64,000 nucleotides of DNA from Calycina herbarum (lineage: Eukaryota > Ascomycota > Leotiomycetes > Helotiales > Pezizellaceae): contig LLEY01000001.1 of assembly GCA_001414485.1 (NCBI GenBank), positions 1 through 64,000 on the forward strand. Reading direction: 5' to 3'. Shown in pieces: positions 21,471-33,639 of this stretch. Each line of letters opens with the position of its first letter. Within the stretch, counting starts at the first letter, position 1. The notes under the pieces are model-generated. The model did no database searches and was not told the DNA's origin. It saw only the letters and a list, made by a program, of their open reading frames with translations. The translations under genes and the position numbers were made by a program.

Positions 21471-24400
21471 TTTCTTCCCTCAATCCACAGCACAGTGACT
21501 CGGAAGTCCGCCTCAAGATCTAGTGTCAATCAATGTCCCTTCATCAATTGCGATACTCCGTCGTCGTGATAATTGCAGGTCGTTTGATAGAGAGGGTGAT
21601 GGTATTAGTTGGAGGTGGATATATGGTGGTGGTGAAGGAGGTCGTTGTCGTTGCAGGTACGTTTGGTGTAAAGAGAGTGAACGGGGAAGGAATGAATGGG
21701 CAGCGGGAGAGGAGTCTTGGCGAGTTCAGTGAGACATGAGACACTAGAGAAAGTTCTATGGCTTGGACCAGGGCGTGCAGGTGCTGGGCTGTAGACCAAG
21801 AGCCTAAGGGCAAGGGTGTAAGGGGGGGAGCAAGGGCGAAGGGGCTTGCCTCGCTTGGTTTCGTCTCCCTCCGGACTTTTTCCAACCAAACATGCGCTTA
21901 CAGGGCAAGCAATAACTGTAGAAAAGAATGTTCAAATACCATTTGTTTTCATAAATCGGATGGAACGGATTGGTAATGTACACACTCGTGTACAGTACTC
22001 GGAATCCCAAAATATCATCAATCTTGCGTACCACGAGGACGCCGCATCACTGCGCCCGCCCTGACAAAATGGGGCACGAAGAGCTTAAACTGTGGTGACC
22101 CCTCGCATACCGTATTCCATGCGGTCTCAAATCTCCTCCACGATAAGGTTATCCCACCACAGTCTGCAGTCTAGGCGGCCTGATTTGTACAGACCGTTGG
22201 ATGGCAAGAGAACTTCCTCTTTCACTCAAATCCGCTCCGCTTCTCCCACTCCTTAGACCACCACCACGCTGGCCATCTTTCCTGCATGATATCCGCGGGT
22301 AGGTGGCTAGAAACAGTCAAACAACCAAGGATCTTGTCCTCTACCCCTGATTCCAATCCAAATTTGGGTCAATCGCCTTGGATATCGCAGGAGATATAAC
22401 CCCTCCCCGCCGCCTCTTCAATCTTCCCTTCAATCTTCCCTTCAGTCTTCTTCTGCACGAGTTATCGAATGCAACCACACTCCTTCGCGGATCATTCCAA
22501 CTTTCCAAGTCGCAATCCCGTCGCGGGAACTGTTGAGAGTCTAAACGCATCGGGGTCCCGGTGGAGTAGTGGATATTTTTGACTTCAGGCCACGGTCGAG
22601 ATGAGCCGTAACTCCCGTGATCTACTTGTGGGGTGAGCCAGCCGGGTGGCGATAATACCGCATATGAACTCTCTCCATTCGACTGTTTTCTCCGTCTAAG
22701 ACGAGCACATTCCATTTTGAACTCATGTCGTGATGCAATATGCGTATAATTTGGACAATACTGGTTCTCTCTCGGAGACGTGCAATGGAGGGCAAGATCC
22801 CGAAACCTGATTGGTCCCCCAGTCCCCCCAAGTCCAAACTCCGGTACTATTTGTTCGCTGCAAGTAGCAGGATGAAACTTGGCAGCGTGTAGCAACCGGG
22901 CATATATCCTCAATCCATTCGAATCACAAGATGCAATTTCACAATTCGTGAATTTTAGCCTCAATGGTGCCCTCATCCGCAACCGCTATTCCCGTTGACC
23001 CCAAATTTCAAAATCGCTCAATCCAGCTTGACTTGGTAAATAATCGAATTCCGTCATCGAAACAAGATCCATTTACTAGAATCTTGAATTGATACGATCC
23101 ATCATGGACAAAAGAAGCCGCACTAATTCCAATTTGGCTAAACTCAAAATTTCTTTGGTCCAGTAGGAAAGGCCCGACTACTTATCCGAAGATTTTCCCA
23201 GGCACTGAATCACACCCAGTGCCGGCATATGTTTTTCACCCACAGCCAAAATTCGTTCATCTGAAAAGTCAAACTCATGAATTGGATGTCGAGGTTTGAT
23301 AGCCCGGGTGCGGTGTATGGAAACAGGCCACCATTGATAACTCATGGTTGTTGCCATAGACCACCCAGTATGACGGGTTATATTTAGCCCCATGCTGTCA
23401 TGCCCAAGGCCTCCCATGATTGGGTCACGAACGTATTTTTTTGTTCGGTATGTTTGGAACACTTTGGAAATTCGGTGTCTTCGGCCAATCAATCGTGATG
23501 AGAGATCTTCGAGAGGAGACGCTTGAAGTTTTAGAAGTTTTGAGGCAGGTGAAATCTGAGACGTGGAAAGCTTGGACATTTTGAAAGTTGCGATCCACTC
23601 ACTTTCTTGATGTCCAACCAGAATCTACGGCTGAGAATTTTTCCTTTGGAAAAATAGCATTAATTGTCTTGAATGTCAAAAAGAACTGCACCTTGTCAGA
23701 CCAAGAATAGATTGCCAGCTGTTCTAGACTTTTATTTCAACAATTGACAACACAATGTAGTTATTAAAAGCGACAGTAAAAACATCAGGTTCACACCTGC
23801 CCTACGTACCTATCTCCCGTTGTTCCAGATTTTTAGGGTAGTTCAAGGTGATTATTCTAAATACTTGCGACAATTTATAATCTTGACCCAGGTGCTTTAG
23901 AGCAATCAACTTCAATTGTCCTAAAGTATCTAGTTAGAACAACGAGTATGTACTGCCACTTTTAAAGCCCACGGCGAGCCCACCCACTTTGCATCTGCAA
24001 TAAGGATATAAAGAGACCACTGCCGGGTAGAAATCCCAACGTTTATCCTTTCTTTTCTCTGATCACTCGGCGGATAATTCGGTATGCTATCTCCAGACTT
24101 CTGGAACACCTTGTTGTAAGAGGTTTTGATGTTCTCTCCCCGTCCACTTGAGGTTGTAGGACAAGCTATGACCTACAGGCTGACAAAACTTCGGGTTGAA
24201 TGCTTCTCTGACATCCAATTGCAAGAGTTTGGGATATTTCATGGGGTCGTCTCTATTCACAAAACACTGGTTTTGGTGAACAAAAAGCAATAATAATTCA
24301 ATCGATAGGTTTCAGCCGACCCTTGATCTTTGAAGATTGACTAGAGGAAGCTGCATATTGTACCACTCCTGGTGTTCGACTGAGCATCAGAGAGTTTTGT

Positions 24401-26402
24401 AACAATAGTGTTTGTGAGATGGTAGGAAAGAATGATCAAGAACAATTGGACAGCGTAAGTTTCCTCGAGAGTCGAGGAACAACTTCTGTTTAAAAAAATG
24501 GTGTCAACTAGAATGCAACAAAGTACGGGGGTAACCATTTTAGTAGAAACTCCTCAACTACACACACTTGAGTGACACCATCCCCAAGCGTCTCTTGACC
24601 GGCGCCAGTCCCGAGGAGTTACGAGACGAGAACACGGGCGGTAGCAGTATTATGGAAGACGTCGGAATCAGCTTTCCCGGCAAAAATAATTTATCTAAAA
24701 TCCCAGAAGGGACATCCGCGTACGGAGTCCACCATCATCCAGTTTCCTCTCCGACAGAACTAGAAATGACACAGAAAAACTCGAATAACAAGTAAAAGGA
24801 ACGGAATTGTGGACAACCTTCTTGGTCTCAAGCCGATGCCAAAGAATCCTCTTAAGAAGCGGAGAAGGTGGACCAAAAAGAAGAAAGATCTGGAAGGAAC
24901 TTCTCCGCTTTAGATCTGATTAGATTATCTTTAGTGGAGCAACCCCCTCAGCGGAGCGATCTTTCGAACCTTCGTATGGTACTTGGGATTGTTGAGACTT
25001 GTAGAACCAGATCCAACTGACATTCTGCGAGACCGAAAAGGAGGAGAGGTTGAAGATATCTCTGTCTTATCGCAACCTAGACCAGCATTCGATTTGCATT
25101 GCAAAGGGCGGTCTGTTGGGAGATGCTGGAGGTTGTTGCTGGATGTTTGGCTGCCTATCAAACCAGGCAACTGGCACTACTAGCTGCACGACGGTTTAAC
25201 CCATCAACGCACCAAGGGGTTTCGGTTGGCTCTTTGCCCTTTCGGGTTGGCATTAGGTGTCGTTTCGTGGCTGTACATGTACAAAATGAGATGCTGCATG
25301 ACTGTGCCAGCGCAGATTCGTGGATCCCGTTCATTGTGGGCTCATGGAAATGGTCCAAGTCGTCTCTTTTCTCAGGTGGCCATGGGGGAGAGGTGATGGG
25401 TGTGCATGCAGGAAGGGAAGGGTAACTCGTCGCGGCGCAATACTAATAACGTAGAAAGAGTAGGGTAGGGTAGGGGGTTGGAACCCGCGAACCCGACGTT
25501 TTGTCGATTCCGTATCTCTCTGAAGTAAGTTGGTTGCCGATTTCCCCAACGGGTCGGGCATACAAGTGCGCCCTCGTCGACTGCGTACAATGAGGCTATC
25601 CCCGAGGACCAACGAGTAAATAGCAAAGCGGTCGCGTTCCTGTCATCTTCCGTTCCTTGCAGCGGATGATGATGAGTTCGGTGGTGGTGGTAGTGGTAGT
25701 GGTAGTGGTAGTCTCGCTCGTGGTGTGTTGCAGCAGCTAGCAGCTAAAATGGGTGCCAGAAATCTGTCGCCGCCTTCGGGGACGCTAGTGAACGGGACTG
25801 GACTGGCAATTTTGACAGGGGAAGGTTGGGAAAGTAGGTGTAGAAGAGCCAATTAGCTTTGGCTGCCACCTGCAGAGGAAGGTACCGAGTCTGCACCACC
25901 TACGCAAGGCAAGCAGAGCAACCTAACCTCTGGAGTTCCTCAAAAACTATTTCTCTCCCACCGACTTCTTTTCTTCTCTCCTCTACCGCTTCTTCCTCTT
26001 CCTCTCCTCCCAGTATTCGTCTGCTGTCTCCCTCTCCGCATTATCTTCATCGTCGTTGTTGTGAGAGCTTCCCAGTAAGTTCATTTCATTGCGGGCCGAG
26101 GCCATGGTCGAGGCAAATTGGGGAGATTTTGTTGGGGGGATTAACCTGAGGGCGTGGCCGTGGCCGTGGCCGTGGCCGTGTGGCTTCAAATTATTCTTTG
26201 TGGAAATCGAGAGCCAATCCCTCGCTACATATTGTCTTTCCAAGCCAGAATTCAGAAAAAAATTATTTCTAACCCAATTCCTCCAATAAGTTTTCGACTT
26301 ATCGCACCAACTACCCCTCTACAATCCCTCAACATTCCGCGAAAACCCCCTGTCTTGAACCCCTCGTTCAAGCGATAAACAAAACTTCACCGCCACCCCA
26401 CA
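21471..26402. other. 5-kb gene-poor region
   Basis: The left end contains the promoter and 5' UTR of the DUF7820-like gene. A 133-codon ORF on the minus strand (23579-23178) starts with ATG and has ordinary composition, and a 75-codon open frame at 24568-24795 on the plus strand looks coding-like but has no ATG. Neither shows a known motif, so both remain candidates only. A minus-strand open frame at 22341-22976 contains short RLKG repeats and is probably chance. The right end is the promoter of HMG-CoA synthase. Confidence 0.4.
26154..26182. repeat. GTGGCC hexanucleotide microsatellite
   Basis: Four tandem GTGGCC units plus a partial unit lie about 220 bp upstream of the HMG-CoA synthase start codon, in its promoter or 5' leader. 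Whether it has a regulatory effect is unknown. Confidence 0.8.
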
Positions 26403-27966
26403 ATGTCGCGCCCTCAGAATATTGGCATCAAGGCCATTGAGATCTATTTCCCTAGCCAGGCATGTTGCAGAATCCACCCGTACCCCCGAAATTGTATGCT
26501 GCGCACCTGCTAACAACCTGCTCGTGTGACAGTGTGTTGATCAAGCCGAGTTGGAGAAATTCGATGGCGTTTCTCAAGGAAAATACACCATTGGTCTTGG
26601 ACAGACCAAGATGAGCTTCTGCGATGATCGAGAAGGTATGCATCGACCCAATTTAGACCATCTCTGGACTCTTGCTGATATTTTCAAGACATCTACTCCT
26701 TCGCTCTCACCGTTACCTCCAACCTCCTAAGCAAATACAAGATCGATACAAACTCCATTGGCCGTCTCGAGGTGGGCACAGAGACACTCCTTGATAAATC
26801 GAAGTCCGTCAAATCAGTTCTTATGCAATTGTTTGGCGACAACACAAACATTGAGGGTGTTGATACCATCAATGCCTGTTATGGAGGAACAAATGCCGTT
26901 TTCAACGCGGTAAACTGGATTGAATCATCTGCTTGGGATGGACGCGATGCTATTGTTGTTGCAGGTGACATTGCTCTCTATGCCAAGGGTAATGCCCGCC
27001 CAACTGGTGGAGCTGGTGCCGTTGCCATGTTAATTGGACCAAATGCCCCAATTACCGTCGAGTCGGGTCTACGAGGAAGCTACATGCAACACGCATACGA
27101 TTTCTACAAGCCAGATCTTACCAGCGAGTATCCTATCGTTGACGGGCATTTCTCTATCAAGTGCTACACGGAAGCCGTGGATGCATGCTACAAGGCATAT
27201 AACAAGCGTCAAGCAGTCCTCCAACCAACCGCCAACGGAGAAGCCAATGGTCACGCAAATGGAAACGGTGCAGCAGCAGCTTCTGCCAATCTTGACCGAT
27301 TTGACTACATGACTTTCCACGCCCCTACTTGTAAGTTGGTTGCCAAGTCATATGCAAGACTCCTTTACAACGATTTCGTTGCCGACCCGTCTTCCCCAGC
27401 ATTTGCCGATGTTCCAGCTGAGCTCCGGGATATGGATTACACCAAGTCACTCTCAGACAAGGCCGTTGAGAAGACCTTTATGGGATTGACCAAGAAGCGT
27501 TTCAACGAGCGTGTGCAACCTAGCATCCAGGTACCAACGATGTGTGGAAACATGTACTGTGCCAGTGTTTACGGTGGTCTCGTCAGCTTGTTGAGCAACA
27601 TTGACAGTGCCACCCTGCAAGGAAAGAGAATTGGTGTTTTCAGTTATGGTAGTGGTTTGGCCTCAAGTTTGTTCTCATTGAAGATCAATGGATCAACCGA
27701 GGCCATCCGAAAATCTCTTAACTTGCAAGAGAGACTTGATGCCCGACGAACAGTCGCCCCAGAAGTCTACGATGAGGTGAGATTTGAATTCCATCGAGTT
27801 TTGACAATTTAGCTAATGTTATCTTTAGATGTGCGCTCTGCGTAAGACAGCCCATTTACAGAAGAATTACACACCAAGTGGAAGCTCTGAGACTATTGCA
27901 AAAAACACCTACTACCTCCAGAAGGTTGATGACATGTTCCGCCGAGAATATGAGATCAAGGCCTGA
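26403..27966 (+). CDS. hydroxymethylglutaryl-CoA synthase
   Basis: It condenses acetyl-CoA with acetoacetyl-CoA to HMG-CoA, the committed early step of the mevalonate (sterol and isoprenoid) pathway. Exons are 26403-26459, 26533-26635, 26689-27776 and 27829-27966, giving 461 residues, the usual fungal length. Conserved elements are RLEVGTET (Glu81, general base), [20 protein letters not shown] (Cys117, the acylated nucleophile), [52 protein letters not shown] (catalytic His) and [12 protein letters not shown]. There is no leader peptide, so the enzyme is cytosolic. The first intron begins GCATGT instead of GTATGT, a GC-AG intron needed to keep the frame ([17 protein letters not shown]). A short low-complexity Asn/Gly/Ala insertion ([17 protein letters not shown]) replaces a variable loop. 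Confidence 0.97.
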
Positions 27967-29467
27967 TTCAATGCATATACGGGCGTTCAGGGTAATAATC
28001 TCTCTCGTGCATAGAATGTGCCGCTTTTCTTCGTTTTCTTCTATAGACCATCGGCAAGATGCATGATTCAAAGGCGGTCAAGTCAAGTTGCGATTTAATA
28101 TCCGTTGTTGTTTTTGTTGTGAATGATTTTTTTCCTTCCCAGTTCGATCCCTTCTCATACACAAAGCATAAGAAAGAGAGGAACGTTCTAGATACTGCGC
28201 ATAGCATTTAGAGGAACTAGCCAATTGGCATCAAAAATACACTTATTTTATAAATTGGAAGGTCGAAACTTTCTATCAGTATTTGCAATTACCTAGATGA
28301 GGATGAGACTGATCTCTTTGCGCAATTGCCTCACTATGAAATCCTTTCCCTCGCGTCTTCGGGGTCTATCAACCCTTGCCTTGAACGAGTGAAAGTAGGT
28401 ACAGAAGATTGTCTTCTAGGCGGGCGAAACATCAATGAACGAGGGGATTGTGGTGCACTAATGCAGGATCAAGTCGACAGGGCGTTAAAGTCGTTCCTTC
28501 CCTCTCGACTTGTTGACATCGCGCTACCTCTACTACGACGAGACCAAGAAGGGAAGTCAAGACCCTCATCACATCCAGAGAAGGAAGGCACTCCCTCTCT
28601 TCGCCCTCTCCATCAGTGCCCCGGTTCCGGAAGTCTCCTTCTTTGTAGAGCTGAGACGTAGTCAGAATAAACTTCAGTCTAAAACTATGAAAGGATGCAC
28701 TCTACCACGCTGGTCTTTTAACTTGCGGATCGCGGCATTGACATGCCATTCTCGCATGCCTGATACGTGGACCCATCTTCCATCTTCTCCAACAGCTTCC
28801 TGCATCCAATCGCCATCGCGAGTAAAGGGAAAGAATTCAGCAGAAAATGCGAAATTGAGACGTGCGATACGAGACCGCTTCGGCCCGGAGGGAAGAGCTT
28901 GAAATTGTGCGATGGAGAGACCGATGCTCTCGATTTTGTAACGAACGAATGCGTTGCGAGCTGCCTACAGAATCTTAGAATGTGATCTTACTTTATAGAG
29001 AATGGAAAGTAAGATATAAATATTTTGGCGTATTTACAAGCAGCTTTCTCCATTGGTCGTGAGAACGGGTCGTCCAGTATACACTGCCAATAGCTTCGTC
29101 CATCTTCTGCTGTATCACAGGGGTTTGAGTGTTTTTTTTGATGCGTTGAGACGCCATCTAGCGGGATAAAGGGGTTACTGGTTCACGATGAAGAAGCAGG
29201 GAAGGGTCGGGAGTGTAGATGGTGATAGATATAGCCCGGGAAGTGAAGTTCGACGAGTTCCAAGTTGTTTATGGTTACAAAAAGTCGCACGTGATCGCGG
29301 GGTTTTTTCGTGAGTCTGTCGCGTTCTCGTGGTCTCACAACATTTTGAAGCAGTAATTCGACGAATTCCAACATCGGCACGATCGCAATGCTTCCTTGGA
29401 GGGCTGCCACACTCGTTTCATCACCTCGAAAGCCCTCCCTCTCGAGCCTTTTGGCGCGCATCAAACA
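27967..29467. other. intergenic region, no supported gene
   Basis: Overlapping ORFs of up to 130 codons on the plus strand at 28326-28985 have no recognisable motifs. The remainder is the 3' UTR of HMG-CoA synthase and the promoter of the helicase gene. Confidence 0.45.
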
Positions 29468-32400
29468 ATGACTTCTGACAGCCTTCTCGCGAACCTCAAT
29501 CAGTCTCAACAAGCCGCAGTCTCTTCCCTCGCAGACACATTGGCGATTCTAGCAGGGCCAGGCAGTGGTAAGACACACACCCTTACGTCTCGAGCGGCCT
29601 GGTTATTGGCACAGGGACTTCAGCCGTGGAACATTATCGTTGCGACATTCACGGTCAAGGCCGCCCGGGAAATGAAGGAAAGAATTGGGAAGCTCCTGGG
29701 GAATGGACTCGAATCGAAACTTGTCCTTGGGACATTTCATAGCATTTCAAGACGATACCTGGCGCGATATGGACATCTTATCGGAATACAGAAGGACTTT
29801 GGGATCGCGGATAGCGCGGACTCTCTTGCGATCATAAAGCGGATTTGCAAGAGGAACAACTTTACAATTGACCCGAAAGTCGCACGGTCTCGAATAAGCG
29901 GTCGAAAGTCAAGAGGAGGACATTCGGGGAAGGAGAAAAGCAAGTCAGGCGCGAAATCGGTGGAGGTACAGGAATTCGATATGTGTTATGACCAGTACGA
30001 GGCAGCTCTCAAGATATCGAATCTGCTGGATTATGACGACCTCCTCTTGCGATGCGTTGATCTACTACGACATCACCCGTCGTGTGTATCGAATGTCGAA
30101 GCGGTGCTCATCGACGAATTTCAAGACACAAACTTGGTACAGTTTGACCTCATGCGGTTATTTGCTGCTGAGAGGAAACGAATCACCATTGTGGGGGATC
30201 CAGATCAAAGCATTTACGGGTTTCGTGCAGCTGAGATAAAGAATTATAAGCGCATGCTCCGACAATACCCAGATACCATTACGATCGCTTTGGAGGAGAA
30301 TTATCGTTCTTCTGGCGCAATATTAATGTCAGCACTGAGTGTGATTCAGCAGGATAGTTCAAGAGTTGATAAATCATTGATGCCCACTCACACAGTAGGA
30401 ACCCGGCCTGTTCTACGGAAACTTTATAATGCGTACATAGAAGCTGAATGGATTGTCACGGAAATCAAAAGATGTCAGGGTATGACAGGCGGTTTGATGG
30501 ATTTGAATGACTACGCTATTCTTCTTCGGTCGTCGTCTCTGTCACGTCTTATTGAGGCATCTTTGGGGAAGGCTGGTATTGCATATAAAATGGTTGGTGA
30601 GTATAAATCTTGTTTTTGCTATAATACAACTTGCTGATGGTACTAGGTGGCTTAAAGTTTTATGATCGAGTTGAAATCAAAACCCTGTTGGATTACTTGA
30701 GGGTGATCAACCAACCAGAAAACAACGATTCTCTTGCTAGAATTATCAATACCCCGTCAAGGCGAATTGGAGACGCCACCATAAAGTCATTATTAGAGGA
30801 AGCCGATAAGAAAAAGACAACGATGTGGTCATTGATCCTCGGGGCTGTGCAAGGCAGGCAAAATACAACAACAAAACTACAGAAACCAGCCGAGCAAAGT
30901 CTTTCGAAGCTTGTCAATATCATTTTAACGGCTAGAAAAAAGGTTACCGATTCTGACCAGACGACTACAGTAGACCTAATACGATACATAATGGAAAAGA
31001 CAGATTACGAAAAGTGGCTGGAAGACCACCATGGTGATGTAACGAAAGCCAGATGGGATAACGTTCAGGAACTCATCACTCAAGCCAACGATTTTCAAGA
31101 TCTCATTTCTTCTGGCTACGAAGATGAAGCGCTGCCGGAAATTGAAGGTCTTGAGCAAGAAGACGACGATAATCATTTGTCAAGATTTCTTGCCAATGTT
31201 GCATTGAACGCCGAAGTAAATAAAGACGACACCGAAGGTCCAGCAACTGCACAAGTAACAATTTCAACTATTCATGCCGCCAAAGGGTTGGAGTGGCCAG
31301 TGGTTTTCATTCCCGCAGTTTATGAAGGCTCCATACCGCATTCGAGAGCCGAAGACCCCAACGAAGAAAGGAGACTATTGTACGTGGCGATGACGAGAGC
31401 AAAGGCTTTGCTATATATGAGTGTACCGATCAAGAATTCACAGAGCGAACAAACAACCCTATGTCCGTTTGTATCACCATCTTCCTTGAACAGGCTCCTT
31501 GAAAAGAAAGGCCCTGCACTGGGTTCGTCTACAGTCCAGTCAATAGCGCAAATATTGCGTCGAGGATGCCCAACGGCAAGGTCAATAGCTGAAAGTTGCT
31601 CTCAACTCCGTAGCATTGAAGACGATCTGTTTCCAGAAGATGGCGAAGAAGACAAACATCCCAAATCGAGGTTCGAAACTAATAGCGAATTCTCAAACTA
31701 CAACATGGGGCAAGCGCAGAAGCGACGAAAGGTTGAACTTGGTCGCTCAATGAGCGATGTCGAGCAAGTCCCAGAACGGAATTGGAAACCAACATTTTCA
31801 ACTACAATGGACAGAGCTTCAAGCTTCACTGCCCCTTCGATGACCTCGAAGACTGGGTTTGTGAGTGCCGGTTCGCATCTTCAAGTACTCAACGAGCAGT
31901 CCATCAATGCGCCTCCCGTCGTAGAGAAAGAGAAACCAAAAGCTCGAAAAACCACATCGAAAGTAGCATCCAACCAAGGAAATCTCATGGCATTCCTTGG
32001 CAAACCCGAACCAATAGTCGAGCCTCTAAGTTTACCTACGAAAATGTCGAAGAAACAAGTTGTCACATCTCAAGCATCCGCCCCAGTTCCAATTACCTTC
32101 AACCAAGCCCGAACATCTACCTCACTTCCTGAATCCCATGGTATTGCACCAGATCTCGCCTTTCACCGCGTTGGCCCATCAAAATTCGGTTCACGATTAA
32201 AACCAACACGGGAACCTGAATCACACCCGCGAAACGACTATGTATTTCTTTCGAGTTCCCCTCCTAGGCCAGCAAAACCTAGCATACAAGAAACGCCCGC
32301 GGAGCCTCCGAAACCATTAGGGTTAACGAGTAAACCTCCTTTGATGTCACTTATCCGTCCGGCTTTATCTACGCATACTACTACCCATACCACTAGTATG

Positions 32401-32511
32401 GATAAATTGGGTGCGCATAAGAAGACTTTGGGTGTTAAGAGACGGGTGGATGGGGGTTGGGAGAATAGGTCGAATAAGGGGAGTGCTTTCAGGCCGCCTG
32501 TTATGAAATGA
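29468..32511 (+). CDS. Srs2-like UvrD/Rep superfamily 1A DNA helicase
   Basis: It is a 3'-5' DNA helicase of the type that strips Rad51 filaments and limits recombination, in the nucleus. Exons are 29468-30596 and 30647-32511 (50-nt intron GTGAGT...TACTAG), giving 997 residues. Motifs in order are LNQSQQAAV (Q motif), AGPGSGKTHTLTSRAA (Walker A), TFTVKAAREMKERI (Ia), DYDDLLLRCVDLLR, VLIDEFQDTNLVQ (motif II), GDPDQSIYGFRAA (III), ENYRSS (IV), TIHAAKGLEWPVVFIPAVYE (V) and EERRLLYVAMTRAKALLY (VI). A ~300-residue disordered C-terminal tail follows, as in Srs2. It contains QGNLMAFL at residues 820-827, close to a PCNA-interacting (PIP) box. The start is the first ATG of the frame. Srs2 rather than bacterial-type PcrA is inferred from the host and the tail. 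Confidence 0.92.
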
Positions 32512-33247
32512 TGATGTTTTTGTCTATAATGAGTTTATGTTTTGGGGGTGGGGGTTGGGTAGAGTATTGATTATGGTGTATGGACTCGAATGGGGTGTTT
32601 GGAACTGATGGGAATGAGGTGATGGATAAGAATGGACATTTCTTATATTCTTACTTGGACCGACTAAATTCTAGGTTAGACCTTTCGATTTTCTCTACAA
32701 TTGGGGTTTTATGTAGTAGTGCAGATGTGGCAATGTCACATGACTCACCCAATTCCCAACTTCGGTAGTACTACTACCTAACTTTTTTGCGAAGTGCCAC
32801 AAAACCTAATTTTAGAGTCACATGTTTAATTGTTTCTCTGGGTATTGAAATAAGAATTAACACCTGGTCGGAATCTCGTAACTGGATATCGCGTTTAGTT
32901 TTGAAATGGGCCTTGAACTAACTAACATTCAAGCTCGGAAGTTCTGTGGATGGAAGGTGGTTCCAGGTAGGCAAAGTGGAAATAGCGATGGGCGTGAGCC
33001 TTCTCCCCGAGTTCTCGCTGTTCAATGATTGGAACTTTGCTGTGTCATTCTTTAGAACTTCCAGTTTCGGTTTGGGACAGACCTTTGAGGTGTTTTTGTT
33101 TTGTCTGGCTTTGAGGGATTGTGATTCGTGTGTTTGAGGGAATTGATGCTTCCAGAAAAAATCCCAACTTGCAATATCACTAGATAAAGCTGCCCTCTCC
33201 CAGCTCGCTTTTTGGAAAATTCTCAAAGAGTAATTACAGGAAAAGAA
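32512..33247. other. intergenic region, no supported gene
   Basis: Short ORFs on both strands lack motifs. A 102-codon frame on the minus strand at 32918-33226 is not supported. Contains the helicase 3' UTR. Confidence 0.45.
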
Positions 33248-33636
33248 ATGCTCGAAATGGCCGCGAATTTAATAAAAGCAGCGAAAGCACCAGTCAGGTT
33301 GGTGAGGAAATTGTTGCGTGTAAGAAACTCCCCTTCTTGAATCTTTATTCCCCACACCCGATATTGAAGTTGGGTGACACTCACTTAACTTTCTCAGTGG
33401 CCAAAGTATGTCAAGGGAGATTACGTATTCCTATGGAAGTGCTTTCGTCGAAAAAGTGGCATGGGAAATGGTACTATAAAAGGATTGCAGTTTCGAGTTT
33501 TGGGGAGCGATTGTTTGAGGATTTGAGGGAAGAACATTTGAAGGCTATTGATGGTTTTCTGAGCTTGCGTTGGATTTGTTTTGGGGCAATGGGGGGCGGC
33601 ATGGTGGGAACGGTTGTCCTATATAGTATTTTGTAA
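33248..33636 (+). pseudogene. possible small membrane-protein gene with a frame break
   Basis: A first exon at 33248-33319 (MLEMAANLIKAAKAPVRLVR onward) ends in GTAAGA, and a 78-nt intron with TTAAC and TTTCTCAG ends at 33397. Exon 2 opens with WPKYVKGDYVFLW in frame but then runs to an early stop after 66 residues in total. The adjacent +1 frame is open from this region to 33636 and is very protein-like: HGKWYYKRIAVSSFGERLFE, then a short hydrophobic segment near FGAMGGGMVGTVVLYSIL. The simplest reading is a protein of about 100 residues with one indel near 33430-33450, either a real mutation or an assembly error. Function is unknown. Confidence 0.35.
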
Positions 33637-33639
33637 TGA

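Noticed and set aside
22341..22982. 213-codon frame on the minus strand with RLKG repeats
   Set aside because: Its first ATG is internal (22976), composition is odd and no domain is visible.
23178..23579. 133-codon ORF on the minus strand
   Set aside because: It starts with ATG and has ordinary composition, but nothing in motif, splice signals or neighbourhood supports it.
24568..24795. 75-codon coding-like frame
   Set aside because: There is no ATG and I could not find a convincing upstream exon; it may be a gene fragment.
25440..25480. TAGGG-like repeats resembling telomere
   Set aside because: Units are GTAGG/TAGGG mixtures of only a few copies in the middle of the contig, not TTAGGG arrays.
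25430..25620. possible tRNA-like sequence with GGTTCGC on the minus strand
   Set aside because: The T-stem does not pair and no cloverleaf can be drawn.
28326..28985. overlapping ORFs of 72-130 codons
   Set aside because: No motif, several frames equally open, no splice structure that improves them.
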